A stretch of 64,000 nt of DNA, from assembly GCA_049841155.1 (NCBI GenBank), contig JASGHI010000003.1, forward strand, positions 992,001-1,056,000. The letters are read 5' to 3'. Below are positions 24,862-32,786 of the stretch, in pieces (position 1 is the stretch's first letter; each line of letters starts with the position of its first letter). Origin of the DNA: ZC4RG30 sp049841155. GTDB taxonomy: Bacteria; Pseudomonadota; Gammaproteobacteria; Steroidobacterales; Steroidobacteraceae. The translations under genes and the position numbers were made by a program. The notes under the pieces are model-generated. The model had not been told where the DNA came from, did no database searches, and saw only the letters and a program-made list of their open reading frames with translations.

Positions 24862-26169
24862 ATGTTTCGCCCGCTGCTGCTGGCTGCCCTCCTCGTCACC
24901 GCCGGCGTCCGCGCCCTCTCCATGGAGGCCTCCACGCCGGCACCGCATGGCGAACTGCTCGACAAGGTGGCGGCCATCGTCAATGACGGCATCGTGACCG
25001 AAAGCGACGTCGATGAGCAGGTGGAGGTGATCACCAGCCGCCTGGCGGAACAGAATACCCAGCTGCCCCCGGCCGACGTGCTGCGCCGCCAGATCCTCGA
25101 CCGGCTGATCGTCCAGGAGATCCAGCTGCAGCGCGCGGACCGCCTGGGCCTCAAGGTATCCGACGAACAGCTCAACGCCGCACTCACCGACATCGCCTCG
25201 CGCAACAACCTCCCGCTCACGCAGCTGCCGGAGGCACTGGCCTCGCAGGGCATCAACTACGCCAGCTACCGCGACAACCTGCGCAAGGAAATCGTGCTGT
25301 CGGGCCTGCGCCAGCGCGAAGTGCTCAGCCGCATCAACGTGACGCCGCGCGAGCTCGACCAGTTCATCGAGCGGCTCAAGAAGCTGCCCTCGGAAACCTC
25401 CGAATACAACATCTCTCACATCCTCATCGCCATTCCGCAGGATGCCACCCAGGCACAGGTCGACGACGCCGAGAAACGCGCGCAGGAAGTGCACGACCGC
25501 GCCAGCGGCGGCGCCGAGGATTTCGCGCGCCTCGCGGTAGCCTATTCCAGCAGCCAGACGGCCCTCGAAGGCGGTTCTCTGGGCTGGCGCAAGGGGCCGG
25601 AGCTGCCCACCTTCCTCGCCGAGATCATCGGGCAGCTCAAGGTTGGCGACGTGAGCGAGCCGGTGCGCACCCCCACGGGTTTTCACCTGGTGAAGCTCAA
25701 CGGCGTCCGCGACACCGCCGGCAATCCCGTCGAAGACCAGGTGCATGCGCGCCACATCCTCATCAAGCCCAATGAACTGCAGGACGACGCCACGGTGAAG
25801 CAGCGCCTGGAAGGCATCCGCGAGCGCATCCTCAAGGGCGAGGAATTCCAGGCCTTCGCCTCCAGCCTCTCGGAGGATCCGGGGTCGGCGGTCAACGGCG
25901 GGGATCTGGGCTGGACCGGTCCGGGCACCTTCGTTCCCGAATTCGAACATGCCTTGCAGCAGCTGCAGATCAACGAGATCAGCGAACCCTTCCGCACGCA
26001 GTTCGGCTGGCACATCGTGCAATTGCTGGGCCGCCGCCAGTTCGACACCACGGAAGACAACCTGCGCCAGCGCGCTTTCACGCAGATCCGCGAGAGCCGG
26101 GCGGATGAGGAAACCGAGCTCTGGCTGCGCCGCCTGCGCGACGAGGCCTTCGTCGACACGGACATCTGA
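24862..26169 (+). CDS. surA: Periplasmic chaperone / peptidyl-prolyl isomerase SurA
   Basis: SurA escorts unfolded outer-membrane proteins, including LptD, across the periplasm. The 435-residue protein has a signal peptide (PLLLAALLVTAGVRA), the N-terminal chaperone domain starting LLDKVAAIVNDGIVTESDV, and two parvulin domains: the first around ISHILIAIPQDA...GGSLGWRKGPELP and the second around ARHILIKPNE...GGDLGWTGPGTFVPEFE. The ATG at 24862 has AAGGA seven bases upstream; the in-frame ATG at 24841 has no such site. It follows lptD by 30 nt. Confidence 0.95.
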   Translation: MFRPLLLAALLVTAGVRALSMEASTPAPHGELLDKVAAIVNDGIVTESDVDEQVEVITSRLAEQNTQLPPADVLRRQILDRLIVQEIQLQRADRLGLKVSDEQLNAALTDIASRNNLPLTQLPEALASQGINYASYRDNLRKEIVLSGLRQREVLSRINVTPRELDQFIERLKKLPSETSEYNISHILIAIPQDATQAQVDDAEKRAQEVHDRASGGAEDFARLAVAYSSSQTALEGGSLGWRKGPELPTFLAEIIGQLKVGDVSEPVRTPTGFHLVKLNGVRDTAGNPVEDQVHARHILIKPNELQDDATVKQRLEGIRERILKGEEFQAFASSLSEDPGSAVNGGDLGWTGPGTFVPEFEHALQQLQINEISEPFRTQFGWHIVQLLGRRQFDTTEDNLRQRAFTQIRESRADEETELWLRRLRDEAFVDTDI

Positions 26170-26175
26170 CCGGGC

Positions 26176-27156
26176 GTGGACCTCACCCGCCCGCGGCTGG
26201 CCCTGACCTGCGGTGAGCCCGCCGGCATCGGGCCGGATCTGTGCGTGCTGCTCGCACAGCAGGCGCAGCACTGCGGTGTCGATGCCGACATCGTGTGCCT
26301 CGCCGACGCCAACCTGCTCGAAGCACGCGCACGTCAGATGGGCATGGCATTGAGCCCCGGCCCGGGCTTCAGCATCGAGCACATCGAGCTGCCGCACCCG
26401 GCGCAGGCCGGGAAGCTGGACACGGGCAATGCGCGCTGGGTGCTGGCATTGCTGGACCGGGCCATCGAGGGCTGCCAGCGCGGCGAGTTCCACGCCATGG
26501 TCACGGCGCCGGTGCAGAAGAGCGTCATCAACGACGCCGGCATCGCCTTCACCGGCCACACCGAATATCTCGCGGCGCGCTGCGGCGGCGTGCTGCCCGT
26601 GATGCTGCTCGCCGGCGGCGAGCTGCGCGTGGCGCTTGCCACCACCCACCTGCCGCTTGCGGCGGTGAGCGCCGCGATCACCGCGCAATTGCTCGATGAA
26701 ACGCTCGCCATCGTGCACCGCGACGTCGCCCGCTACTGGGGCATTGCCGAGCCACGCATCGCGGTGTGCGGATTGAATCCGCACGCCGGCGAGAGCGGCC
26801 ATCTGGGGCGTGAGGAGATCGACACCATCCAGCCTGCCATCGAGCGCGCACGCCGCGCTGGGCTCGCCGCGAGCGGCCCCTGGCCTGCGGACACCTTGTT
26901 CACGCCACGCCGGCTCGCGGCAGCGGACGTGGTGCTCGCCATGTACCACGACCAGGGACTGCCGACCCTCAAGTACGCCTCCTTCGGGCAGGCCGTGAAC
27001 GTCACACTGGGCCTGCCCCTGCTGCGCACCTCGGTCGATCACGGCACGGCGCTGGATCTTGCCGGGAGCGGCCGTGCCGATCCCGGCAGCCTCATCGCCG
27101 CCACCCGGCTTGCTGCCCGGCTGGCGCGCACGGCGGCGCCTGCGCAGCGGGGCTAG
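26176..27156 (+). CDS. pdxA: 4-hydroxythreonine-4-phosphate dehydrogenase
   Basis: PdxA oxidises 4-phosphohydroxy-L-threonine with NAD for PdxJ to build pyridoxine phosphate (vitamin B6). The 326-residue protein has the family start LALTCGEPAGIGPDLC, MVTAPVQKSVINDAG, FTGHTEYLA (metal His), GLNPHAGESGHLGREE (metal His) and YHDQGLPTLKY (metal His). It starts at a GTG (26176) six bases past surA and ends two bases before ksgA, as in E. coli. Nothing unusual. Confidence 0.95.
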   Translation: MDLTRPRLALTCGEPAGIGPDLCVLLAQQAQHCGVDADIVCLADANLLEARARQMGMALSPGPGFSIEHIELPHPAQAGKLDTGNARWVLALLDRAIEGCQRGEFHAMVTAPVQKSVINDAGIAFTGHTEYLAARCGGVLPVMLLAGGELRVALATTHLPLAAVSAAITAQLLDETLAIVHRDVARYWGIAEPRIAVCGLNPHAGESGHLGREEIDTIQPAIERARRAGLAASGPWPADTLFTPRRLAAADVVLAMYHDQGLPTLKYASFGQAVNVTLGLPLLRTSVDHGTALDLAGSGRADPGSLIAATRLAARLARTAAPAQRG

Positions 27157-27158
27157 CC

Positions 27159-27935
27159 TTGGTTCGCGCCCGCAAGCGCTTCGGCCAGCATTTCCTGCAC
27201 GATCCCGCGGTGCTGGAGCGCATTGCCGCCGCCGTGGCGCCCGCGGCGGCCGAGCTGGTCGTCGAGATCGGCCCCGGCACCGGAGCGCTCACCCGGCATC
27301 TGCTGCAACGGCTGCCGCAGCTGCATGCCGTGGAGATCGATCGCGATCTTGCCGCGCAGCTGCGCACCACCTGGGGCGAGCGCCTGGTGCTGCACGAAGG
27401 CGATGCGCTCGATTTCGATTTCGCGGCGCTGGCACAATCCGCCGGCCGCCCGCTGCGCATCGTCGGCAACCTGCCTTACAACATCTCCACGCCGCTGCTG
27501 TTTCATCTGCTCGAGGCCGCAGATCATCTGGTGGACCTGCACGTGATGCTGCAGCGGGAAGTCATCGACCGCATGGCCGCTGCCCCCGGCAGTGATGACT
27601 ATGGCCGTCTGACCGTGATGCTCTCGCCGCGCTTCGTGATCACCAAGCTCTTCGACGTGGGCCCTGGAGCCTTCCGGCCGCCGCCGCGCGTGTGGTCCGC
27701 GGTGGCCCGCCTCGACGTGCTGCGCCAGCCGCGCTTCGACCTGCCGCCCGGCTTTGCGGCACTGGTGGCAGCGGCCTTCGCCCAGCGCCGCAAGACGCTG
27801 CGCAACAGCCTGCGCGGCCTGCTCTCCGACACGGCCTGGGCGGACAGCGGCATCGATCCGGCCGCCCGTCCCGAGACCCTCGCGCCCGAGCAGTTCGCCC
27901 GGCTGGCCGCGCTTGCGCACGAGCAGCGCCTGTGA
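27159..27935 (+). CDS. ksgA: 16S rRNA A1518/A1519 N6-dimethyltransferase
   Basis: KsgA (RsmA) dimethylates two adjacent adenines in helix 45 of 16S rRNA during 30S assembly. The 258-residue protein has the family start RKRFGQHFLHD, the SAM motif VEIGPGTGALT, the acidic loop HAVEIDRDLA and the catalytic motif IVGNLPYNIS. The only in-frame start that keeps the family N-terminus is TTG 27159, two bases after pdxA stops, which suggests translational coupling. The order pdxA-ksgA is conserved. Confidence 0.94.
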   Translation: MVRARKRFGQHFLHDPAVLERIAAAVAPAAAELVVEIGPGTGALTRHLLQRLPQLHAVEIDRDLAAQLRTTWGERLVLHEGDALDFDFAALAQSAGRPLRIVGNLPYNISTPLLFHLLEAADHLVDLHVMLQREVIDRMAAAPGSDDYGRLTVMLSPRFVITKLFDVGPGAFRPPPRVWSAVARLDVLRQPRFDLPPGFAALVAAAFAQRRKTLRNSLRGLLSDTAWADSGIDPAARPETLAPEQFARLAALAHEQRL

Positions 27936-27948
27936 TCATCATCACGGA

Positions 27949-28398
27949 ATGAGCCTCTACAAGCGGATCCTGGCGGTTCTGGATCTCAGCGAACACAGCG
28001 AGCGCATCGCGCGCCGGGCGCTGCAGATCGTCGAAGCCTGCCCCAACTGCAGCCTGACGCTGCTGCACATCGTGGAGTTCGTGCCGGTCGAACCCCTCAG
28101 CGATTCATTGATGCCCGCCGTGCAGATAGAAAGCGAACTGCTGGAGAGCGCGCGGCAGCGCCTGGCGCAGCTTGCCGGCACGCTCAGCGATCCGCCGCTG
28201 CCCTGGCGCGTTGGATCGGGCAACGTGAAGGCCGAAATCGTGCGCGCCGCCCGTGAGGGCGGTTTCGACCTCATCGTGATCGGCAGCCGCGAGCGCCATG
28301 GCCTGTCCATTCTCGTCAACCTCACCGAGGATACCGTCCTGCACGCCGCCCCCTGCGATGTGCTGGCCGTGCGTCTGCCGCCACCGCAGGGATCATGA
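27949..28398 (+). CDS. Universal stress protein (UspA family)
   Basis: The 149-residue single-domain protein begins LYKRILAVLDLSEHSERI (ATP-pocket Asp) and ends with the Usp ATP-binding motif DLIVIGSRERHG, then ILVNLTEDTVLHAAPCDVLAVR. This is the ATP-binding Usp subgroup found as a dimer in the cytoplasm, with roles in stress tolerance and growth arrest. Its placement between ksgA and apaG is unusual: in E. coli apaG follows ksgA directly. It overlaps the apaG start by 4 nt, so it is in the operon. The longer frame back to 27754 is ksgA out of frame. Confidence 0.88.
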   Translation: MSLYKRILAVLDLSEHSERIARRALQIVEACPNCSLTLLHIVEFVPVEPLSDSLMPAVQIESELLESARQRLAQLAGTLSDPPLPWRVGSGNVKAEIVRAAREGGFDLIVIGSRERHGLSILVNLTEDTVLHAAPCDVLAVRLPPPQGS

Positions 28399-28766
28399 GT
28401 CCGCGCATCCGCGTTGAAGTGCAGACCCGCTACCTGCCGGAGCAGTCCGATCCGGCCGACCGGCGCTACGCCTTTGCCTACACGATCACCATCCACAACG
28501 ACAGTGACGAGGGTGCACGGCTCACCCAGCGCCACTGGATCATCACGCACGGCAACGGCCGCACGCAGGAAGTGCGCGGCGAGGGCGTGGTCGGTGAAAC
28601 ACCGCACCTGAAGCCCGGCCAGGGCTTCCGGTACTCCAGCGGCGCAGTGCTTGAAACACCGGTCGGCTCCATGCAGGGCAGCTACCAGATGGTGGCCGAC
28701 GGCGGCGATTGCTTCGACGTGCCCATTCCGCCATTCCGCCTGGCCATGCCGGGCGTGCTGCACTGA
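28395..28766 (+). CDS. apaG: ApaG (Co2+/Mg2+ efflux-associated protein, fibronectin III-like)
   Basis: The 123-residue protein matches ApaG closely: YAFAYTITIHNDSDEGARL, RHWIITHGNGRTQEVRGEGVVGE, LKPGQGFRYSSGA and GSMQGSYQMV. The family has a single beta-sandwich fold, is genetically linked to cobalt and magnesium tolerance, and usually sits beside apaH. The biochemical role is not settled. Its ATG lies within ATGA with the Usp stop. Confidence 0.95.
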   Translation: MSPRIRVEVQTRYLPEQSDPADRRYAFAYTITIHNDSDEGARLTQRHWIITHGNGRTQEVRGEGVVGETPHLKPGQGFRYSSGAVLETPVGSMQGSYQMVADGGDCFDVPIPPFRLAMPGVLH

Positions 28767-28779
28767 ACTCACAGCACCC

Positions 28780-29616
28780 TTGTCACGCTACGCCATCGGC
28801 GATGTCCAGGGCTGCTACAGCGCGCTGCGCGAGCTCGTCGCCGCCCTGCGCTTCCGCGCGGACCGCGACCAGCTGTTCTTCGTCGGTGACCTGGTCAACC
28901 GCGGGCCGCAGTCGCTGCAGGTACTTCGCTACGTGCGTTCGCTGGATGCCAACGCATGCACCGTACTGGGCAACCATGACCTGCACCTGATCGCGCGGCA
29001 CTACAACCCGCAGCTGCGCGCCCGCACCGGGGATACGCTGGACGACGTGCTTGAAGCGCGCGACCGCGCAGTGCTGCTCGACTGGCTGATTGCGCAGCCG
29101 CTGGCCATCCGTGACCGCGGCAGCGCCAGCCTCATCGTGCACGCCGGCCTCGTGCCCCAGTGGTCGATCGACGATGCGCTGAAGCAGGCATCGGAGACCT
29201 CGCGCGCGCTGCAGAAGGATCCGCCGGAATTCCTCGCGGCCATGTACGGCAACAAGCCCGACCGCTGGCGCGAGGACCTCGACCAGGCCGAACGCCGGCG
29301 CTTCACTGTCAATGTGCTGACCCGGCTGCGCTACTGCCTTGCCGACGGCACCGTGAACCTGAAGCTCAAGGACGCGCCTGCGCGCGTCGAAAGACCCTGG
29401 AAACCCTGGTTCGAGCATGCGGACCGGCGCAGCGCCGGCGCGCGCATCGTGTTCGGCCACTGGTCCACGCTGGGCCTGCTGCGGCGCCCGGACCTTCTGG
29501 CGCTGGACACCGGCTGCGTATGGGGCGGGCGCCTCACGGCCGCCGACCTGGACGATCCCGAAGCGCCGCCGGTGCAGGTGGCCTGCGAGGCCTGCCAGCT
29601 GCCCGGCGCGGACTAG
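28780..29616 (+). CDS. apaH: Bis(5'-nucleosyl)-tetraphosphatase, symmetrical
   Basis: ApaH cleaves Ap4A to two ADP and also removes Np4 caps from RNA. The 278-residue protein has the metallophosphatase blocks YAIGDVQGCYS, FFVGDLVNRGPQS, VLGNHDLHLIA, LIVHAGLVPQW and VFGHWSTLGL. The best start is TTG 28780, 13 nt past apaG; the frame upstream to 28651 is apaG out of frame. Its stop overlaps the stop of the convergent fhs gene. Confidence 0.93.
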   Translation: MSRYAIGDVQGCYSALRELVAALRFRADRDQLFFVGDLVNRGPQSLQVLRYVRSLDANACTVLGNHDLHLIARHYNPQLRARTGDTLDDVLEARDRAVLLDWLIAQPLAIRDRGSASLIVHAGLVPQWSIDDALKQASETSRALQKDPPEFLAAMYGNKPDRWREDLDQAERRRFTVNVLTRLRYCLADGTVNLKLKDAPARVERPWKPWFEHADRRSAGARIVFGHWSTLGLLRRPDLLALDTGCVWGGRLTAADLDDPEAPPVQVACEACQLPGAD

Positions 29617-31286
29617 AACAGCCCCTCGATCTGGCCCTCGGCATTGAGCCGCATCGAGTTCGCGGCCGGCACCCGCGGCAACCCGGGCATCGTCATGATG
29701 TCACCGCAGATGACCACGACGAAGCCGGCGCCGGCCGAGAGGCGCACATCGCGCACATTGAGCGTATGGCCCGTGGGCGCTCCCCTGGCGGCCGGATCGG
29801 TGGAGAAGCTGTACTGCGTCTTGGCGATGCAGACCGGATAGTTGCCGAAACCCTCTTCCTGGAATTGCTGCAGGTGCTCGCGCGCGCGGCGATCCAGGCT
29901 GATGTCCTGGGCGCGGTAGATCTCGCGGGCAATGGTGCGCACCTTCTCGACCAGCGGCATGTCGTCCGGGTACAGCGGCCGGTAGCTCGCCTGGCCGCTC
30001 TCGGCGATCTTCACCACTGCATGCGCCAGCGCCACCGCCCCCTTCGAACCCTCGGCCCAGTGCGAACACAGCACGGCCTCGACGCCAAGCTCCGCGCACA
30101 GCTGCCTCACCAGCTCATGCTCGGCCGCGGTATCCGCACCGAAGCGGTTGATGGCGACCACCGCCGGCATGCCGAACTTGGCCAGGTTCTCGATGTGGCG
30201 CCCGAGATTCGCAAACCCCGCCCGCAGCGCCGCGAGATCTTCCCGGTGCAGATGTTCCTTCGCTACGCCGCCGTGCATCTTCAGGGCCCGCACCGTGGCC
30301 ACGATGACCACCGCATCCGGCGCCAGGCCTGCCTTGCGGCACTTGATGTCGAGGAATTTCTCGGCCCCCAGATCGGCGCCGAAGCCGGCTTCGGTCACGG
30401 TGTACTCGCCCAGGCGCAGCGCCGTCTGCGTGGCGATCACCGAATTGCAGCCGTGGGCGATGTTGGCGAAAGGCCCGCCGTGCACGAACGCCGGATTGCC
30501 CTCCAGCGTCTGCACCAGATTGGGCATGATGGCATCGCGCAGCAGCACCGTCATGGCGCCATCGGCAGACAGGTCCCTGGCCCGGACTGGCAGCCGGTCG
30601 CGCGTGCGGGCCACGATGATGTCGCCGAGGCGGCGTGCCAGATCGGCCGGATCGGAAGCGAGGCTCAGGATGGCCATCACTTCGGACGCCACCACGATGT
30701 CGAAGCCGTCCTCGCGCGGATGGCCATTGCCGAGGCCTCCCAGCGAGCTCACGATATGGCGCAGCGCGCGGTCATTCATGTCGACCACACGCTTCCAGCT
30801 CACGCGGCGCGGATCGATGCCGAGCTCGTTGCCCCAGTGGATGTGGTTGTCCACCATCGCGGCCAGCAGGTTGTTCGCCGCTGCGATGGCGTGGAAATCG
30901 CCGGTGAAATGCAGATTGATGTCTTCCATCGGCACGATCTGCGCGTGGCCTCCGCCGGCTGCACCGCCCTTCATGCCGAAGCACGGGCCCTGCGAGGGCT
31001 CGCGCAGGCAGATCACCGCGTTCCTGCCGATGGCGTTGAGCGCATCGCCCAGACCCACCACCGTGGTGGTCTTGCCCTCGCCCGCGGGCGTGGGGTTGAT
31101 CGCCGTGACCAGCACCAACCTGCCCCGGCTGCGGCCGGAAATCGCGCGCACCGCAGCCGGCGACAGCTTGGCCTTGTAGGGGCCGTACTGCAGCAGCTCA
31201 TCGCGGCCGATGCCGATCCTCGCAGCCACCTCTTCGATCGGCCGGAGCCTCGTCTGGCGCGCAATCTCGATGTCGCTGAGGTGCAT
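29613..31286 (-). CDS. fhs: Formate-tetrahydrofolate ligase
   Basis: Fhs uses ATP to make 10-formyl-tetrahydrofolate from formate for purine and one-carbon metabolism. The 557-residue protein has the ATP loop TPAGEGKTTT, FGMKGGAAGGGHAQIVPMED, FHAIAAANNLLAAMVDN and GFVVVICGDIMTMPGLP; length fits the family. The ATG at 31286 is chosen because it gives the family N-terminus (HLSDIEIARQ); the frame continues upstream to 31388 with unrelated residues. It is divergent from yebC and convergent with apaH. Confidence 0.95.
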   Translation of the reverse strand: MHLSDIEIARQTRLRPIEEVAARIGIGRDELLQYGPYKAKLSPAAVRAISGRSRGRLVLVTAINPTPAGEGKTTTVVGLGDALNAIGRNAVICLREPSQGPCFGMKGGAAGGGHAQIVPMEDINLHFTGDFHAIAAANNLLAAMVDNHIHWGNELGIDPRRVSWKRVVDMNDRALRHIVSSLGGLGNGHPREDGFDIVVASEVMAILSLASDPADLARRLGDIIVARTRDRLPVRARDLSADGAMTVLLRDAIMPNLVQTLEGNPAFVHGGPFANIAHGCNSVIATQTALRLGEYTVTEAGFGADLGAEKFLDIKCRKAGLAPDAVVIVATVRALKMHGGVAKEHLHREDLAALRAGFANLGRHIENLAKFGMPAVVAINRFGADTAAEHELVRQLCAELGVEAVLCSHWAEGSKGAVALAHAVVKIAESGQASYRPLYPDDMPLVEKVRTIAREIYRAQDISLDRRAREHLQQFQEEGFGNYPVCIAKTQYSFSTDPAARGAPTGHTLNVRDVRLSAGAGFVVVICGDIMTMPGLPRVPAANSMRLNAEGQIEGLF

Positions 31287-31420
31287 GGAGGGTCCCGGAA
31301 AGCGTGGTGGCGCATATTCCCTCATTAGCCGCGAGGCCTGCCAGCGGAAATGGCGGACCGGCTTGGCGGGGGCGTTTTCACTTATCATTCGCCTCTCGCA
31401 CAGGAGATTCTGGAAGGGTC

Positions 31421-32143
31421 ATGGGCCGCATTTTCGAAACCCGCAAGCACACGATGTTCGCCCGCTGGAACCGCATGGCGAAGCAGTTCGCCAAGATCGG
31501 CAAGGACATCACCATCGCCGTCAAGGCCGGCGGCAGCGACCCGGCCGGCAACCCGGCGCTGCGCCGCGTGATCCAGAACGCGCGCGCCGTCAACATGCCC
31601 AAGGACAAGGTCGAGGCCGCCATCAAGCGCGCCAGCGGCCGCGACGCCACCAACTACACCGAGATCATCTACGAAGGCTATGCGCCCCACGGCGTCGCTG
31701 TGCTGGTCGAAACGGCCACCGACAATCCCACCCGCACCGTAGCCAACGTACGCAGCGCCTTCGCCAAGTACGGCGGCAACCTCGGCAGCACCGGCAGCGT
31801 GAGCTTCCTGTTCCGCAAGATGGGCGTATTCCGCCTCGATCCGGCCGGCATCGACCAGGACGACCTGGAGCTTTATCTCATGGACTATGGCCTCGACGAA
31901 ATGGGCGAAGGGGCCGGCGAGAAAGGCGAGCCGCAGCTGGTGGTCCGCGGCGAGTTCGAGCACTTCGGCCAGCTGCAGCAGGCGCTGGAGCAGCGCGGCA
32001 TCGTGCCGCTTTCGGCCACGCATGAGTACATCTGTGTGACACCGACGACCCTCTCCGAGACTGAAGCCACGGAAGTCATGACTCTGCTGGACAGACTGGA
32101 ACAGGATGAAGATGTGCAGAACGTCTACCACACCCTGGCCTGA
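31421..32143 (+). CDS. yebC: YebC/PmpR-family regulator
   Basis: The 240-residue protein has the YebC pattern: a Lys-rich N-terminal region (RKHTMFARWNRMAKQFAKIG, with SDPAGNPALRRVIQNARA) and DKVEAAIKRA, EIIYEGYAPHGVAV, VRSAFAKYGGNLG and the C-terminal DLEQDEDVQNVYHTL-type end. Related proteins bind DNA as regulators (PmpR), and TACO1 and some YebC-type proteins aid translation through proline tracts. GGAAGGG lies four bases before ATG 31421. The N-terminal sequence starts GRIFETRK rather than the usual GHSKWANIKHRK, the form seen in the YeeN-like group. Confidence 0.9.
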   Translation: MGRIFETRKHTMFARWNRMAKQFAKIGKDITIAVKAGGSDPAGNPALRRVIQNARAVNMPKDKVEAAIKRASGRDATNYTEIIYEGYAPHGVAVLVETATDNPTRTVANVRSAFAKYGGNLGSTGSVSFLFRKMGVFRLDPAGIDQDDLELYLMDYGLDEMGEGAGEKGEPQLVVRGEFEHFGQLQQALEQRGIVPLSATHEYICVTPTTLSETEATEVMTLLDRLEQDEDVQNVYHTLA

Positions 32144-32786
32144 GCAGCCCTCTGCGGCGCTACTGGCCGGCACGCTGCTGCTCGCCGCCTGCTCGGGTCC
32201 GGTTGCCGGACCCGAGGTCACGCAGCAGCGCGACATCGGCGCCTTCGATGCCATCGACCTGCGCGGCGCAGGCGACCTCGACGTACACATCGGCCCCGCC
32301 GCGCCGCTGCGTGTCACCGGCACGGCCAGGGCGCTTGCCAACCTCGAGACCCGGGTCCGGGGAAACACGCTGATGATCCAGCAGAAAGGCGGCTGGTTCT
32401 GGCTGCCCTCCTCCAGCGACGTGGAGATCCACGTGACCTTGCCGCAACTGAGCTCGGTGATCCTCAATGGCGCGGGCGACGTGGACATCGGCAACCTCGC
32501 CGGCGGCGAACTGGCGCTGACATTGCAGGGCGCCGGCAACCTGGAGGCCGAAGGGCGCGTCGATACCCTGCGCGCGCGCATCAATGGCGCCGGCAACATG
32601 GATCTGTCCGACCTCGCTGCACAGGACGCCACGGTGTCGGTCAACGGCGCCGGCAATCTCAGGATCAACGCCACGGCTTCGCTGGCCGCCACCGTCAACG
32701 GCGTGGGCTCGATCCGCTACCGAGGCAAGCCCGCCAAGGTCGATACCACGATCAACGGCGTGGGCAGCATCGCCCCGGAGCAGTAG
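32106..32786 (+). CDS. DUF2807 (head GIN domain) lipoprotein
   Basis: The 226-residue product has a lipobox (LLLAACS, Cys about residue 30) and a beta-helix-like domain of DUF2807 type. Short units with GAGxxxI recur: LRGAGDLDV, LNGAGDVDI, LQGAGNLEA, INGAGNMDL, VNGAGNLRI and VNGVGSI. The family is found on the cell surface or in the periplasm with no established function. The first ATG (32106) lies inside the last 38 bases of yebC in another frame, and a second ATG is at 32112. It abuts the TonB receptor that follows (stop at 32786, start at 32787), so they may be linked. Confidence 0.82.
   Translation: MKMCRTSTTPWPEQPSAALLAGTLLLAACSGPVAGPEVTQQRDIGAFDAIDLRGAGDLDVHIGPAAPLRVTGTARALANLETRVRGNTLMIQQKGGWFWLPSSSDVEIHVTLPQLSSVILNGAGDVDIGNLAGGELALTLQGAGNLEAEGRVDTLRARINGAGNMDLSDLAAQDATVSVNGAGNLRINATASLAATVNGVGSIRYRGKPAKVDTTINGVGSIAPEQ

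Noticed and set aside
23716..27042. 1108-codon open frame on the minus strand opposite lptD, surA and pdxA
   Set aside because: It is a GC-driven shadow: it spans three clearly real plus-strand genes, shows no family motif, and has a composition typical of antisense frames in GC-rich DNA.
29160..31328. 722-codon plus-strand frame opposite fhs
   Set aside because: Antisense to a fully conserved fhs gene with all motifs; the predicted protein is Arg/His-rich without recognisable domains.
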